Shown piece after piece: positions 12,872-23,885 of a DNA stretch of 64,000 bases. The notes beneath the pieces were generated by a model, which was not told the origin of the DNA, searched no databases, and worked only from the letters and a program-made list of their open reading frames with translations. Every line of letters begins with the position of its first letter. Positions within the stretch are counted from its first letter, which is position 1. The DNA comes from Parasponia andersonii (Eukaryota > Streptophyta > Magnoliopsida > Rosales > Cannabaceae), in the NCBI GenBank assembly GCA_002914805.1, contig JXTB01000226.1, positions 410,933 to 474,932 on the forward strand, written 5' to 3'. The translations under genes and the position numbers were made by a program.

Positions 12872-13341
12872 CTATTTTCTTAAAACATTTCTCTAATTTT
12901 TGTATTAATACTTTTATCATTTAATTTCTTTAGGAAAAAATTATTTCTTTTTAATTAAATTGGATATTTTGAGTACAACTTTACTTTAACTAATCTAACC
13001 CCAAAAAAATGAAAAGGAAAAGAAATGATAAAAAGAAAGAAGGGAATATGGAGAACCAATAATTATCAATAATTAGTGTATCAATAAGTGACATATTTAA
13101 AATGCCACTAATTTAAAATTTAGTCACACTTTTCAAATACTACTAACTCAAAATTTAGTAGCATTTCTAAAGGCTACAAAATCTAAGTATTAATAACATT
13201 TGAAAGATGCCACTAATAATAAATTTTAGTGACATTTTAAAAATATTACTAAATTTAAATTTTAAAAGATGTATTTAAAAAATATCCTAATATTGTTATA
13301 AATCAATGACCATTTTTAGGAAATTCCACTAAATATTATTA

Positions 13342-14363
13342 GGGCACGTCTATAGTAAGACTCCCGTAAAATAACCCTATGTAAGGTCATCTGGTCTAGG
13401 TCATTTGATTGTAAATTAATGGTTATGATTATAAGACTTAAATTGAATAAAATAAGGCAAAGAATATTGGATTAATCCATGGAACATGACCCAGAAAAGA
13501 CTCGATCCACCTCTCTCACTCTCTTTGTTCGAATCCATCTCTCTTTTTCTCTCCTCGTTTACAACCTAGAAACCGAGAATTAAGCCAAATGTTGAATTAT
13601 CAATATGATCCATCGTCATTATCTTAAATTAAAATCTGGTACATGCAAGTCTAAGACTCTGAGCTTTGAGGTAAACGATCTTATTTTCCATTCCCTTTCG
13701 TTTTTTTTTTAAATATACACGTGTAAATCTCATCTTCCCTTCCCTTTCGTTTCTTCTTTATATATACATATGTATATTTATGAATGTAGATTTAGATCAA
13801 GGGCTAATCTAATTATTTGATTCATTTTGATTGATAATCTGGTGTGGTCTAGTTTGATCTATCATNCGAGTGTGGGTCTGATGTTGTTGGTTCTCTCAGG
13901 GCTTGCTCCATATGAATTTGGATGGTCTTCCATTGTGCCTATTATCCTCTAGTCAACTTATTACCATCATTCTTCTTCTAGGTACCTACTATCCCTCTTT
14001 AAAATCCCAAAACAATTTAATTTTTTGAATTGCAATTTGAATTGTAATTGTAATTTGTGGTTTAAAATGTGTGTTGTGTTATACCATAATTATAACTAGA
14101 ACCATAGCTATATTGATGTTTGGTCTTACTAGAATTGATAGAGATGTAAACAATGAAGGAGACAAAGATGGACTTGAATAAAAAGCGTGAGAGAGGCAGA
14201 TTGGGTCTTTTCTTGGTCATATTCGACGAGTTAATCTAATGTTCTTTACTTTATTTTATCCAATTTTAGTCCTATAATCATAATCGTTGATTTACAATCG
14301 GAAGGCCTAAACTAGATGACCTTACATATAGCTATCTTATGGGAGCCTTACAAAGACGCGCCT
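13342..14363. mobile_element. Mutator-like element with long terminal inverted repeats
   Basis: Left arm: GGGCACGTCTATAGTAAGAC followed by CTCCC. The right arm in complement reads AGGCGCGTCTTTGTAAGGC then TCCC. The arms stay alignable for about 230 bp (left TAAGGTCATCTGGTCTAGG, right TAAGGTCATCTAGTTTAGG; then GATTGTAAAT; then a CCTCTCTCAC block). Flanks are ATATTATTA (13333-13341) and ATATTGTTA (14364-14372), 8 of 9 identical, the 9-bp duplication expected of Mutator-like elements. The interior has no transposase frame and contains one N (13866). It sits near the right end of the CACTA element and is younger than it. Confidence 0.82.
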
Positions 14364-14425
14364 ATATTGTTATAGTGACATTTTTAAGACTAATGTCACC
14401 AAATTCGAACATTCTTGTTGTAGTG

Positions 14426-14640
14426 ACCATTGTGCATATGGCTACAACTTCCTAATAAGAGCAAGACAGCTCCCGCCAAAACTTTGGAGAGCTATCGTAT
14501 TATTCTTTTTGGCTAATTACCTATGACATTATTCAAATGTAGTTGATAAATATTGACCATCTTCTATTCCAATTTTTTCAATTGGCATTTTAAAATAGAA
14601 AAAAATAGGAGTACAAACGTATCTCGGATATGAGTTGGAT
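14426..14640 (+). repeat. Duplicated segment, copy A part 3
   Basis: Continues copy A to the right of the CACTA element and matches about 19036-19250: GAGCAAGACAGCTCCCGCCA versus GAGCAGGACAGCTACCACCA, then AAAACTTTGG, ATTATTCTTTTT, CATTATTCAAAT and TTTTCAATTGGCA. Confidence 0.85.
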
Positions 14641-15284
14641 TTCTACGACTATTTGGTTATAAAAATTAAAAAGGTTGTTGGTTCATGGCTTTTAAATATG
14701 GCAATTTAGTTAAATGACCGAATTTTGGATTGCAAAATAATCATTTTTCAAGCACCGTTAAAAGAAATTGAATTTTAAAAATTATTTAAAAATGACAATT
14801 TTTCATATTTAGTATATCATAATATATAGATTTATTTTTTTAAAAAAATTGATTTACTTTATAAAAATAGATCAACTAAAAAACGATAATTTATTAAAAT
14901 AAAATTATAAAATAATCATTTATAAAAGATCAGTAAAAAAGATCATTTATTAAATTGATTTGAAAAAAAAATATTTCTTATAAATAGTCTTTTAATTAAG
15001 CCTTTGTTTTTTGGGACAAGGCCGGAAAGGTCATAATTTCCCTTTGTTTGTTTTAGTGATCAACGCAAATATTAAAGCTATAGTTGTTACTCTTTTTTAT
15101 CATTTGTCGGTTGAAAACAAAATTAGAAAAAATTACATGGATGATCAATTTTTTAAATTAATTTAAGTAAATGTTCATCTTTTTTAAAGCTTTAGGTGTG
15201 AAATATGTTATATTTCCATTTTTGTTATTAAATGAGTTGACCATTTAATTATAAATTTTTGAGTTTATATATACTAAGTTTGGT
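14641..15284. other. AT-rich spacer between the duplicated copies
   Basis: No frame, RNA gene or recognisable transposon border seen; mostly A/T runs. Confidence 0.5.
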
Positions 15285-15315
15285 TGCGAAAGCAACCTAG
15301 ATCTAAATGATCTAT

Positions 15316-17864
15316 TGTCACGACCGAAAATCCAAGGCCATGACTTTTAGTAAATTTAAATGAAAACAGTAACAAATATAAATTTCCAAAATATTCAGAA
15401 AAAGTTGAGTACTTAAAATTTAAATTTTAGTCCTCAAGAGTAAGTAAATTTTAGTATTGGACCAACCCGAGAAATGATCAATATTCAATTTTAAACTATA
15501 GGCCCATAATTAAAATAATTTCCATAAAATCATTTTTTTTTTATATCAAAGTACTCGATTAAATATTGAAATCATCCTCATACATCCACTCAGTGATTAT
15601 ATTACGCATGGCTAAATGAATTTAATTTAGAGAAAACGATACAGAGTATGAACCAACCAATGAAGATGACCGGAACTGCAAGCATACACCAAACATGCTT
15701 GCCAAGCCACACGAATATCTGTGACAGAATAACTTGACACCTGAAAGGGAAAGGAAGTAGGGGGGATGAGCACATGAATGCCCAGTAGAAAACTCAATTA
15801 CCCTTTTTGGAAAATCCTTTTTAGTAATTCTCAATACAACTGCATGGTTAATAATACCGAAAAGTATTTCTATAAATATCAAGTATTTAAACCATTTATA
15901 GAAAATCATGCTAAAATCAAATCAGATATCCAGGTCAAAACATATAAAAATCTCAATTTAAATAAGTATAATGCACATCACATAAATCAACACATCACAT
16001 GAGTCCTCATCCTCTCATCACAACTAGAGCAACTTATACTACATGTATTGAGTGCTCTCTGCCTGACATCTATCTCTGAAAACCGGAGGGACACCCATGT
16101 GTCGAATCCTACCGAACCGGAGGGGCACCGAATGCCTACGCCTACCGAAATGGAGATAGTCAGAAAACAAACCCCGCGCGGGTTTACGGACTCTCATCGA
16201 AGGCGGGTGCACGAGTCCGCCTACTACAATACCGTGATGCCTAAGACGACTCTCATGCATGATCATATGACATGTGCAATATATATAATCTTAAAACAGT
16301 CCATGCAGTAATTTAACACCATAGACACGCTCTAATTTTTAACTAAAACCCATTTTGTACTTTAAAACCCAAAAGTACAATCTCCATGGTTTTACCAAAT
16401 TCCAAGTATAAAAACTTGTACAAAATCATATTTAAAATCATCTAGAGCGGTCTACGATATTTCACAAATTCATAGTTCATCAAAATAAATATTCAAATAA
16501 TTTATTTTGATAAAATCACAAAATTTCATTTTTCATAATAAATTCCAATTTTAATGAAAATAATAATAAACAAGGAAATTGAATCCCCTACCTCGAAATA
16601 TTAGTTACGCTGGGCTAGCGACGTTCGAAATATCCCTAAATGGTCACCGGGTTGTTCGGCCAAGATATTTGAGTTCCGTCACGTTCACTTGAAAATTGAC
16701 TTTTCAAACGGAGTCTCGGATTGTGAAATGGAAGTCACCACTGAATTCAGAACACCCAAAAACGTTGGTTTAGATATAAATTTTGTCAAAAACGGGTCCC
16801 GGTACGGGACCGGCCCGTGGCACGCAAAACGGTGCAAATTTCGGGCTATTTTCTCAATTTTCGTGTCACCTCGGAAAATAGTGATATTTTATATCAAACT
16901 TCATGTCCCGACCTCACTGAGTCCAAATTCGAAGTCAGAACTCAGTTTCGAGGTCCCGAACACTAAATGGGCTTGAAATCCGAAAATTACAAAAATATCA
17001 CTCTTTGAAAATATTTAGGAAAATACCACATTTTCATCCCGAAAATTAACAGCCTTCCGGATATCGTTTTAACACTCAAAGACCACGAAAATTCATGTTT
17101 CAAACTCCTCTTTCATGTGGTATAAACTGTTTGAGAAAAATAACTCAAATCCGAAACAATTACGAAAATACCACAAAATTTAAATATTAAATAAATAGCT
17201 ACAGTAGTCAACTTCTCACCGGAGCTGAGTTAGAGGCTGAGAGTGGTCGGAAATGAAAGCTGGAGTTGAGACGATTCCAACGGTGGTGGTTTCACGGTGA
17301 TCGGACGTCGGACGGCGTCACGGCGGGCGAAAAACCGTCACGGCGGCGCGATCTTCCGGGCGAGATTTCTCCGGCGAAAGGCAGCGGTTCACGGCGGTGA
17401 CACCAGGCGTGGCTGCGTCGGCGTCTTCTTCTCACGGCGGTCAGGCGCGTCTGGCACGGCGGCGAGCGGTGGCGGCGGACGGTGAACAGTTCCGTCGGTG
17501 GTGCTTGGGGGTATCCGTGGAGAAGAAGAGAGAAATGGGGGGGTTTTATGCAATTTTTCAAAAACTGTAGCAGTGGGACACGTGGCGCATTCTGATTCGA
17601 CCGAAAAATAAGTTTCTGAAATTACATTTTGACCCCAAATTTAAAAAGATTCTTTCATTTTAGTCCCACTTTAATTGCAATTTAGTCCCCGGTTTGAAAT
17701 TTCTTTTACACTTTTACCCCCAAAATGCACCTAGACTTTATCTTGTCTAGATTCAAAACCAATTTCATTTCAGATTTTATTTAATTTATTCAAAATATAA
17801 AATTACCAAAATACCCTTGAAGTAAAATTACTTGATTACCCTTACAAAAATTTAGGATTTTACA
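15316..17864 (+). mobile_element. Complete solo LTR with 5-bp target duplication
   Basis: Begins TGTCACGACCGAAAATCC and ends TTTAGGATTTTACA, with TGT/ACA termini. TCTAT flanks both sides (15311-15315 and 17865-17869), the 5-bp duplication made by LTR-retrotransposon integration. The equivalent empty site is kept at about 5638-5655. At 2549 bp it is a long LTR. No primer-binding site, gag or pol sequence adjoins it, so the internal region was presumably lost by LTR-LTR recombination. Frames inside (15622-15909, 16039-16311, 17292-17561) do not resemble proteins. The part at 17220-17500 is unusually GC-rich. Confidence 0.88.
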
Positions 17865-18095
17865 TCTATTAACTGAGAGCTGATGATAACTTGCTATATT
17901 TTTTCCCCGTCTTTGGCACATTGCGATTTTAAATCTTTCTCTACTCATCTTTCTTGTTCTAACATGGAACGTAGACTAATGATTGCTATCGTATTAAAAA
18001 CGTACTTTAACCTAGTGACAAAAGTTAGGCTTAAGCTTATATTTGAAGCATATATTTACATTTAATTTTCATAAGAAAAATAATAAGCTTATATA
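17865..18095 (+). repeat. Duplicated segment, copy B part 1
   Basis: Direct match to 5640-5760 and 7911-7990. The LTR of copy A (5815-7910) is absent here; the sequence runs directly through GACAAAAGTTAGGCTTAAGC. The left part of the copy (about 15285-15315) lies on the far side of the LTR at 15316. Confidence 0.8.
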
Positions 18096-18761
18096 TGTTA
18101 GAAGATCGACTTTGTGGAAGCGATAATACACAACTAAAATACGAGTTGAGAAAATTTAGATAAAATGAAAAAAAAATAAGGCACACAAAAAAATTAACGT
18201 AGTTTACCCAATTTAGGTTACGTCAACGGATAAGGTTGTGAAGAATTTCACTATGAAAAGAAGATTACAACTTACTTCTCTCTAAATACAAAGAGAGAAC
18301 AAATAAATCTCTCTCTATCTTGAAATAGGAGAAAATACTCTCTCTAAACAATTTAGGAGAAAACAAGTGAGATACTAATAGGAATTCCTAGGTTTGAATA
18401 ATCTCTTAGAAAGGAAAAAGATTTAGAATGGAATACTAAACAAGTGATGAATTCTTTCTTAGAAACAAGTGAGACACTAAGAGGAATTCTTAGGCTTGAA
18501 TTCTCTCTTAGAAAGGAAAAGGATTTAGAATGAGATACTAAACAAGTGATAAAACCCTCCGTATTTATAGAACTTGAAAAGTGGTATGAACACTATATTT
18601 TATTATTGCTATTACGGCTGCTTTTTTCACTATTGCTATTGCGGTTGCCTTTTTTACTAATCCTATTGTGGCTGTCTTTTTTACTATTCTTATTGCGGCT
18701 TCCTTTTTTACTATTCCTATTCTGACTGGTTAGTGAGCTGCAATTGTTAATTTATTCAACA
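18096..18761. mobile_element. Copia-like solo LTR, 666 bp
   Basis: Begins TGTTAGAAGATCGACTTTG and ends TTTATTCAACA, giving TGTT/AACA termini typical of Ty1/copia LTRs. A perfect ATATA target duplication flanks it (18091-18095 and 18762-18766). Copy A shows the uninterrupted site (AAGCTTATATATTTAATATT, about 7973-7992). Internally there are short direct repeats: AGTGAGATACTAATAGGAAT and AGTGAGACACTAAGAGGAAT at about 18367 and 18470, and four CTATT...GCGGCTG-type units at 18600-18720. Orientation cannot be fixed without internal sequence. Confidence 0.85.
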
Positions 18762-19250
18762 ATATATAATATTTTATAACCAACTAGTAATCCATATATG
18801 CATAATGCATGGTTTTGTTTGTTTTGTTTGTTTTTTTTTTTTTTTAAGCTCATGTTTTGTTTTAAATATACGTAGTATATACGTAAAAGAAAACACTCTA
18901 TTATCCTATAAATTAACTAACCAAAATTATTGTGTTTGTATCATATTAACTAAGTTATCGTGTTATATACGTTAATCAAATGCTTCAAAAAGAAAATTGA
19001 CACCAGCTTCAGTTTGTATCTTGATATATTAACCGTTTTACATATAGCTCGCAGCATCCCAATTAGAGCAGGACAGCTACCACCAAAACTTCGCCAAAAC
19101 TTTGGGGAGCCACAATATTATTCTTTTTTTCTAATTAGCTATGTCATTATTCAAATATGTTTGGTAAATATTGGCCATATTCTATTTTAATATTTTCAAT
19201 TGGCACTTCAATGGAGAAAAAATAAGAGTACAGAGTTATCTCCATTATGG
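18762..19250 (+). repeat. Duplicated segment, copy B part 2
   Basis: Matches 7985-8246 and then, without interruption, 14426-14640. Because it lacks the CACTA element it is the natural empty-site reference for that insertion. Similarity fades after about 19250. Confidence 0.85.
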
Positions 19251-19601
19251 TAACATTTTTCTTTTGTTCTAAAAAATTGAATAAGTAATTAAAGTTTCTT
19301 AGACAACATTATGAGAGTAAATTCACCATTCAATTCACTTCTAAGAGAAAAAATAAATAAAATAAAATTTTACCAATCAATAAGTTATCGGAAATCATGA
19401 AACGAAGTAATTCTCGTTGACTAAGCTTTTTAAAGTTCAAAGCCTTAACAGTGAATAGCTCTCTTTCCTAATAACTTCATGTTCTTTCTCTTCACATCTT
19501 GTTTCTCTTGATTTCCAATGCTCCACCGAAGAGAAAGATCCTTGAAATACTAGGTTTTTCCTAGGTTTTATGTTTCAATAATCTTTATTTTTGTGTGAAA
19601 G
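19251..19601. other. AT-rich spacer
   Basis: Nothing recognisable up to the poly-T run that marks the 3' end of the LINE. Confidence 0.5.
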
Positions 19602-21620
19602 TTTTTTTTTTTTTTTTTTGGGATAAAAAGAGATGATGATATTAAAAGAGCTGAAAAGAAGTACACAGGTGAATCCTCAACTCAATCGAGGACAAAATGA
19701 GAGCTTAAGGACCGACAGTACATATCAGTTAATATCTAAGCTACCGAAATATGAAGAAAACAAAGCCCATTTAGCAACATTGTGGGGCCATACAATTAAA
19801 AAGTCTCAGCACAACAGTAGAGAACAAAGCACAGAAGTGATTTGGTATGGATTTGCAATCATGAATCTAAGTGGGAAATCTTCCAGAGGCAGTCATCTCC
19901 ACCAAGCTAGATGTCGTCAATAACATTCTTCGAGTCACCTTCCAGGAGGATACAACAATAGTTTAGGCTTTTTGGCCAATTGGAAGGCTAAGAGAGCTGC
20001 ACAAGCTTCCCCAACAAGTGCTGATGATTTAGTCCACATTCCCGGGCTTCTTTCTACACCAAGAATGTCTCCCTTGGAGTCACGGCACACGATAGCAAAA
20101 TAATAACCGAGTCATTTGCAAGCCGAGTCACTTGCAAGCGCAATATCAAAATTTGATTTTGTACCATTCCTTAAAAGGGGGCTCCAACTTGGATATTGTG
20201 CAAAAAAACTAGGTTTATGCAGAGCCTTCAAGTGGTACTCAAAGAAAGAAAGAATGAATGGTCTGCAAGAGGTTGTCTAGATTGATGTTGGACCCCGTAT
20301 GAATCAGTTCATTCGCCCTTTCTAGAGTTATTCAATGGCAATAAAGCAGAATAAGAGATACTGAGAGTACGGGTCAAGATTCAACTCACAAATGAACATA
20401 AATTATGCTATAATAGTTGGGGTATGGATATCAGAGAGCCTAAGGTTCCATGGGGATGCAAACCAAATTCTACTAGCCAAGTCGCAGAAGAGGAAGAGGT
20501 GTTCAGTTATCTCAGATTGGCTTTGGCAAAAAGGACACATAATATCATTAATTTCAAAGAGTCTAGCTAAACAGCGTCGGCATGGCAAAGAATTAAGGGT
20601 TGCATACCACTACAAAACGTTACGATGGTTATGAATTTTAGCTAACCAGAGATGATTCCACCATCTTGATGGGAGAGGGGTGTGGTTTTGAAATCGGTGA
20701 CCTTGGTCCGTTAAGTAGGAAGATTTTGTTGAAAATTTACCATTTTTGGAGGGAGGCTAGAACCAAAAATCACTATGATGGGTGGTTGGAAGTTTGATTT
20801 GGGTGATAGCAGTTGCTTTGGCTGGGTCAAAAGATAAATAGGAGTTTTGGGTGGTGGTCTTATTGTCCATTTGGAAGAATGACATTAGCTACCATGGAGA
20901 ACCCAAGAAGGAGTTCCTTTCAAAATTAGCTTAAAATCTTTTATCCCCGGAACCCAAGGGTGGCTCCAAATAATCGTGCTACTCCCATCGCCAATGAACC
21001 GGTAAGCCCCATTTCAAATAATATCTTGGGCCTTACAAATGCTTTTCTAAGTTACTGAAGCATAAGGGGCAGCCTTAATGTTGTGGAAAGAATTGTGGCT
21101 AATGTATATAGCCCTAAGAACTTGCAAACAAAGGGATTTTTCATTAGTTAAAATACCTCATCCTTATTTCCCAAGTAGAGTCCGATTGAAATCAGCCGTT
21201 AGACGAAGTCTCAGTCCCCCAACAAACATTGGTGTACACAAGACATTCCATAAGTAAAGACACAACTTGGTATTCCCTCTAGCATTATTTCTACACTAGA
21301 ATTTTCTTATCATCATATCAAGTTTTCGACACATGGACAACGAAAGTGTAACTATTTGTATAGCATAACAGGCTATAGACTGTCTAACAAATTTGATGAG
21401 ATTTAAACTCTACCTTAGATAAGAGTTTTTCTTTCCAACCAGCTAGTTGAGATTGCACAAAATCTAAAATGAATTGGAAGTTTTCGGATTTTTTTTCCTC
21501 CATCTAAACAAAGGAAGACCAAGATACTTGGAATTCCTTGGTCCTTACTTCATTTTTAAGAAACTCAAAGGTTGGTACTTTTTAGTCCTATCCAAGTTGC
21601 TACTAAAATGAATTGCAAGC
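19602..21620 (-). mobile_element. Decayed 5'-truncated LINE (non-LTR retrotransposon)
   Basis: On the minus strand, remnants appear in the normal order of a plant L1-type ORF2. About 21600-21400: end of the reverse transcriptase (YLGLPLFRWRKK, then QLAGWKEKLLSK across a shifted frame). 20588-20403: zinc-binding RT-associated domain with CPFC, ...EHLFLFC and IWFASPW. About 20200-19920: RNase H-like segment (CRDSKGDILG, GEACAALLAFQLA). The 3' end is an 18-base A tail, seen as T at 19602-19619. Frameshifts and stops break the frame repeatedly, so it is dead. The 5' end is lost at the junction with an LTR fragment near 21.63 kb. No target duplication identified. Confidence 0.85.
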
Positions 21621-21629
21621 TGTATGGCA

Positions 21630-22512
21630 CACATAGTGTCAACACCCTGGTTTCCATTGATGAGAGATGGTGAACTCATGTGTATGGGTGGATTTGTGTC
21701 ATCTGTTTGTGGACTGATTAGTTTTGAGATATTATGTTTTCTGAACCTCTATATATATGTATGTACATATGGACTCTCAGTTTTGGATATTTTTATGAAT
21801 ATATACACATATGTTTTTGCAAAATTATTTTGGATTAAACTAACCATGCAAGGGGCTTCCATCACTAAAAAGGTTTTAATTGAGGTAACAACTTTCCTAT
21901 TGAGCTTTCAAGCTCACTCCTTCTTTCTTTTCCCCCTTTTAGGCGATCACTTATTCGAGTCAGTTGTCTCGATAACTAGACAAATCGCTTGGTTTAGGCT
22001 CGTGGTCTCATTCCTTCTTGGGTTGGTACCTTTCTTTGTCTTACTCTTTCTCCATGTCTAACTGTTTAGCCAAGTTCATTGAGTCTACTAAATGAATGTA
22101 TGAGGATATATTTACAACTATTTGAGGAATTGGCATGTATAAATGGGACCCTATAGTTCCCAAGGAACACATTTTTAAAGTTTTAAGTATTTGGAATTTG
22201 ATTTATTCTATAAATCAATTTTTGGACATTTCGACTCAAGATTTATGAACTTTATTTTAATCAACGCTAAAGTTTTTATCAAACCAAGTTTTCGTACAAA
22301 TTAATTATATTTTATCAAATTTTAATTAGCATATTTCTCTTAATAAATTAAACTAAAGATGTGTTCCCTTTTATATAGAATTTATAACGAGTCAAGGAAA
22401 AATGAAATATCCAAGTATTAAGTTTTTTCCAAATTTTATGAAATTCTTTATTTATATTAATTTACACTCAAAAATTACTAAAAATCACAGCTTTGGATTT
22501 TGAATCGTGATA
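21630..22512 (-). mobile_element. LTR fragment, same family as 15316-17864
   Basis: Minus-strand fragment carrying the start of the LTR: the plus strand ends CTTTGGATTTTGAATCGTGATA at 22512, the decayed complement of TGTCACGACCGAAAATCCAAGG. TTTTGGATTAAACTAACCATGC (about 21828) and TTGAGCTTTCAAGCTCACTC (about 21900) match the complement of about 6180-6270. The 145-codon frame at 21624-22061 lies within it and is not taken as a gene. The rest of the LTR is missing on the LINE side. Confidence 0.7.
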
Positions 22513-23530
22513 GTAATAGATACATTTCTAGCACTCTTCTTCCAGAAAGAGTGAGATGCTAGGATGGTATAGACTAGGCGAGGGTCCATGGTAGAATTAG
22601 GGAAGATAAGCTTCAAATTCAAGAATAACATCTTCGTTTAGGCATGGTGGGGTATTATTCGAAGAAAGACTAGAGCTTGACAGGATAATAATTGTGAGAG
22701 AGCCCATGGATGTCAATTTTGATGGGCTCTCTTGTTTTTTTTTTTTTAATGAATCTATAGTGTTATCCTGGTCAGAAATGGGCTCATAAATGTATTCTGA
22801 GATCTTTAGGAAATTGTGATGAGTTGGCAATCTGGATGGTAATCTTGATAAGCTCAGGCATGGTGGTCTCTTGAGTTATGGGATCAAGAATAGGGTTGGC
22901 CAGATTAGTGAGACCACGAAGCAGTCATACAAGAGATATAGAGGTGGTAGTGACAACATCACTGGTACCAACAAGAGGGATCATGCTTTTGTCAGTGTTT
23001 GGCAAAGAAAGGATAGTTAGTACGATATTTGGGGATGAAGTGGTATTGTCCTATAGACTTATTTACTTGTAAATTTGTCATATCAAATTATAGATATAAA
23101 TTGGTTTTAAAGTCTAAAAAAATTTTAATGTTGATGTTGAACGTAGACAAATTCTATTGGGGATAGTTTTATTTGGAATGATAATTATATAACTCTTATT
23201 GCTTTGTCAAGATCTAGTAGTGTCTTCAAAGTCATTGTCCATGTGATAGAAAGTGATTTTAATGTTGCAGTGGGTATGGTAATAACTCTGATGATAATTT
23301 TTCTATCAATAATCTTATTAGTAACCATGCTATATGTATTCTCTATTGAGAGACGCAGTGGCTTTTGTCGTTTTATTAATTATTTTAGGGAATGAAATAA
23401 CTCATACATTACTTAGCATTGTCTAAATTTAATTGATATTTCCTATCCCTAATAAAGAATTTCTTTAATTTTTCCATTAAAGATGAAAAATCTTGACTGT
23501 ATAATTTGTGCATTCCACAAATGAATGAGG
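22513..23530. other. Spacer, no gene seen
   Basis: Short frames (22597-22830 minus, 22878-23072 plus, 23204-23395 plus) have no recognisable domain. It may hold worn retroelement sequence, which I cannot assign. Confidence 0.45.
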
Positions 23531-23885
23531 GGATAATTACAAAAAAAAATATCCAGAAGTTTAGATTTTCTGCAATTTAAACCTTGAAGCTTTGACTCTA
23601 CAAAATAATATATTAAGATTAAAAATTTTTGAAAATTAATAATCTGGGTTAATTTTTGAATAATTTTAACTAATAAAATATAATAATATCCTCAAAATTA
23701 AGATAAATAATATAGATTAGTTTTAATAGAGGATATTATTTTTTTTTGTTCATGAAATTGGTCAAAAATCTATTCAGTGTATTAATTTTTAGAAACTTTT
23801 AATCTCAAGGTATTATTTTACATAGTTCAAATTTTAAAATTTAAATTTCAGAATACCCAAATTAAGGTATTTTTTGTAGATATTT
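23531..23885. mobile_element. Foldback MITE, copy 1
   Basis: About 350 bp of AT-rich sequence closely related to 34977-35294. Shared blocks include ATAATATCCTCAAA, TAGTTTTAATAGAGGATATT / TAGTTTTAACGGAAGATATT and ATTTTTTTGTT. The two ends are imperfect inverted repeats of about 90 bp, seen more clearly in copy 2. No coding capacity. Confidence 0.75.

Larger units (their letters stand above)
8247..14425. mobile_element. Non-autonomous CACTA (En/Spm-type) DNA transposon, nested
   Basis: The left end is CACTACACCAAAAATCC (8247). The right end, reverse-complemented, is CACTACAACAAGAATG (14425). Both are flanked by the 3-bp target duplication ACC, as expected for CACTA elements. Subterminal regions carry repeated motifs of the type GTGACATTT...AATGTCACTAAA in both orientations (8260-8330, 11200-11400, 13080-13330, 14380-14410), also typical. 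The uninterrupted site survives in the duplicated copy at about 19036 with a single ACC (TTGATATATTAACCGTTTTA). No transposase frame is present. Two later insertions, an LTR (8333-11174) and a Mutator-like element (13342-14363), account for much of the length; without them about 2.3 kb remain. Confidence 0.88.

Noticed and set aside
21624-22061. 145-codon hydrophobic frame
   Set aside because: It lies within sequence matching the complement of the LTR family, and its hydrophobicity follows from T-rich DNA; no family resemblance seen.
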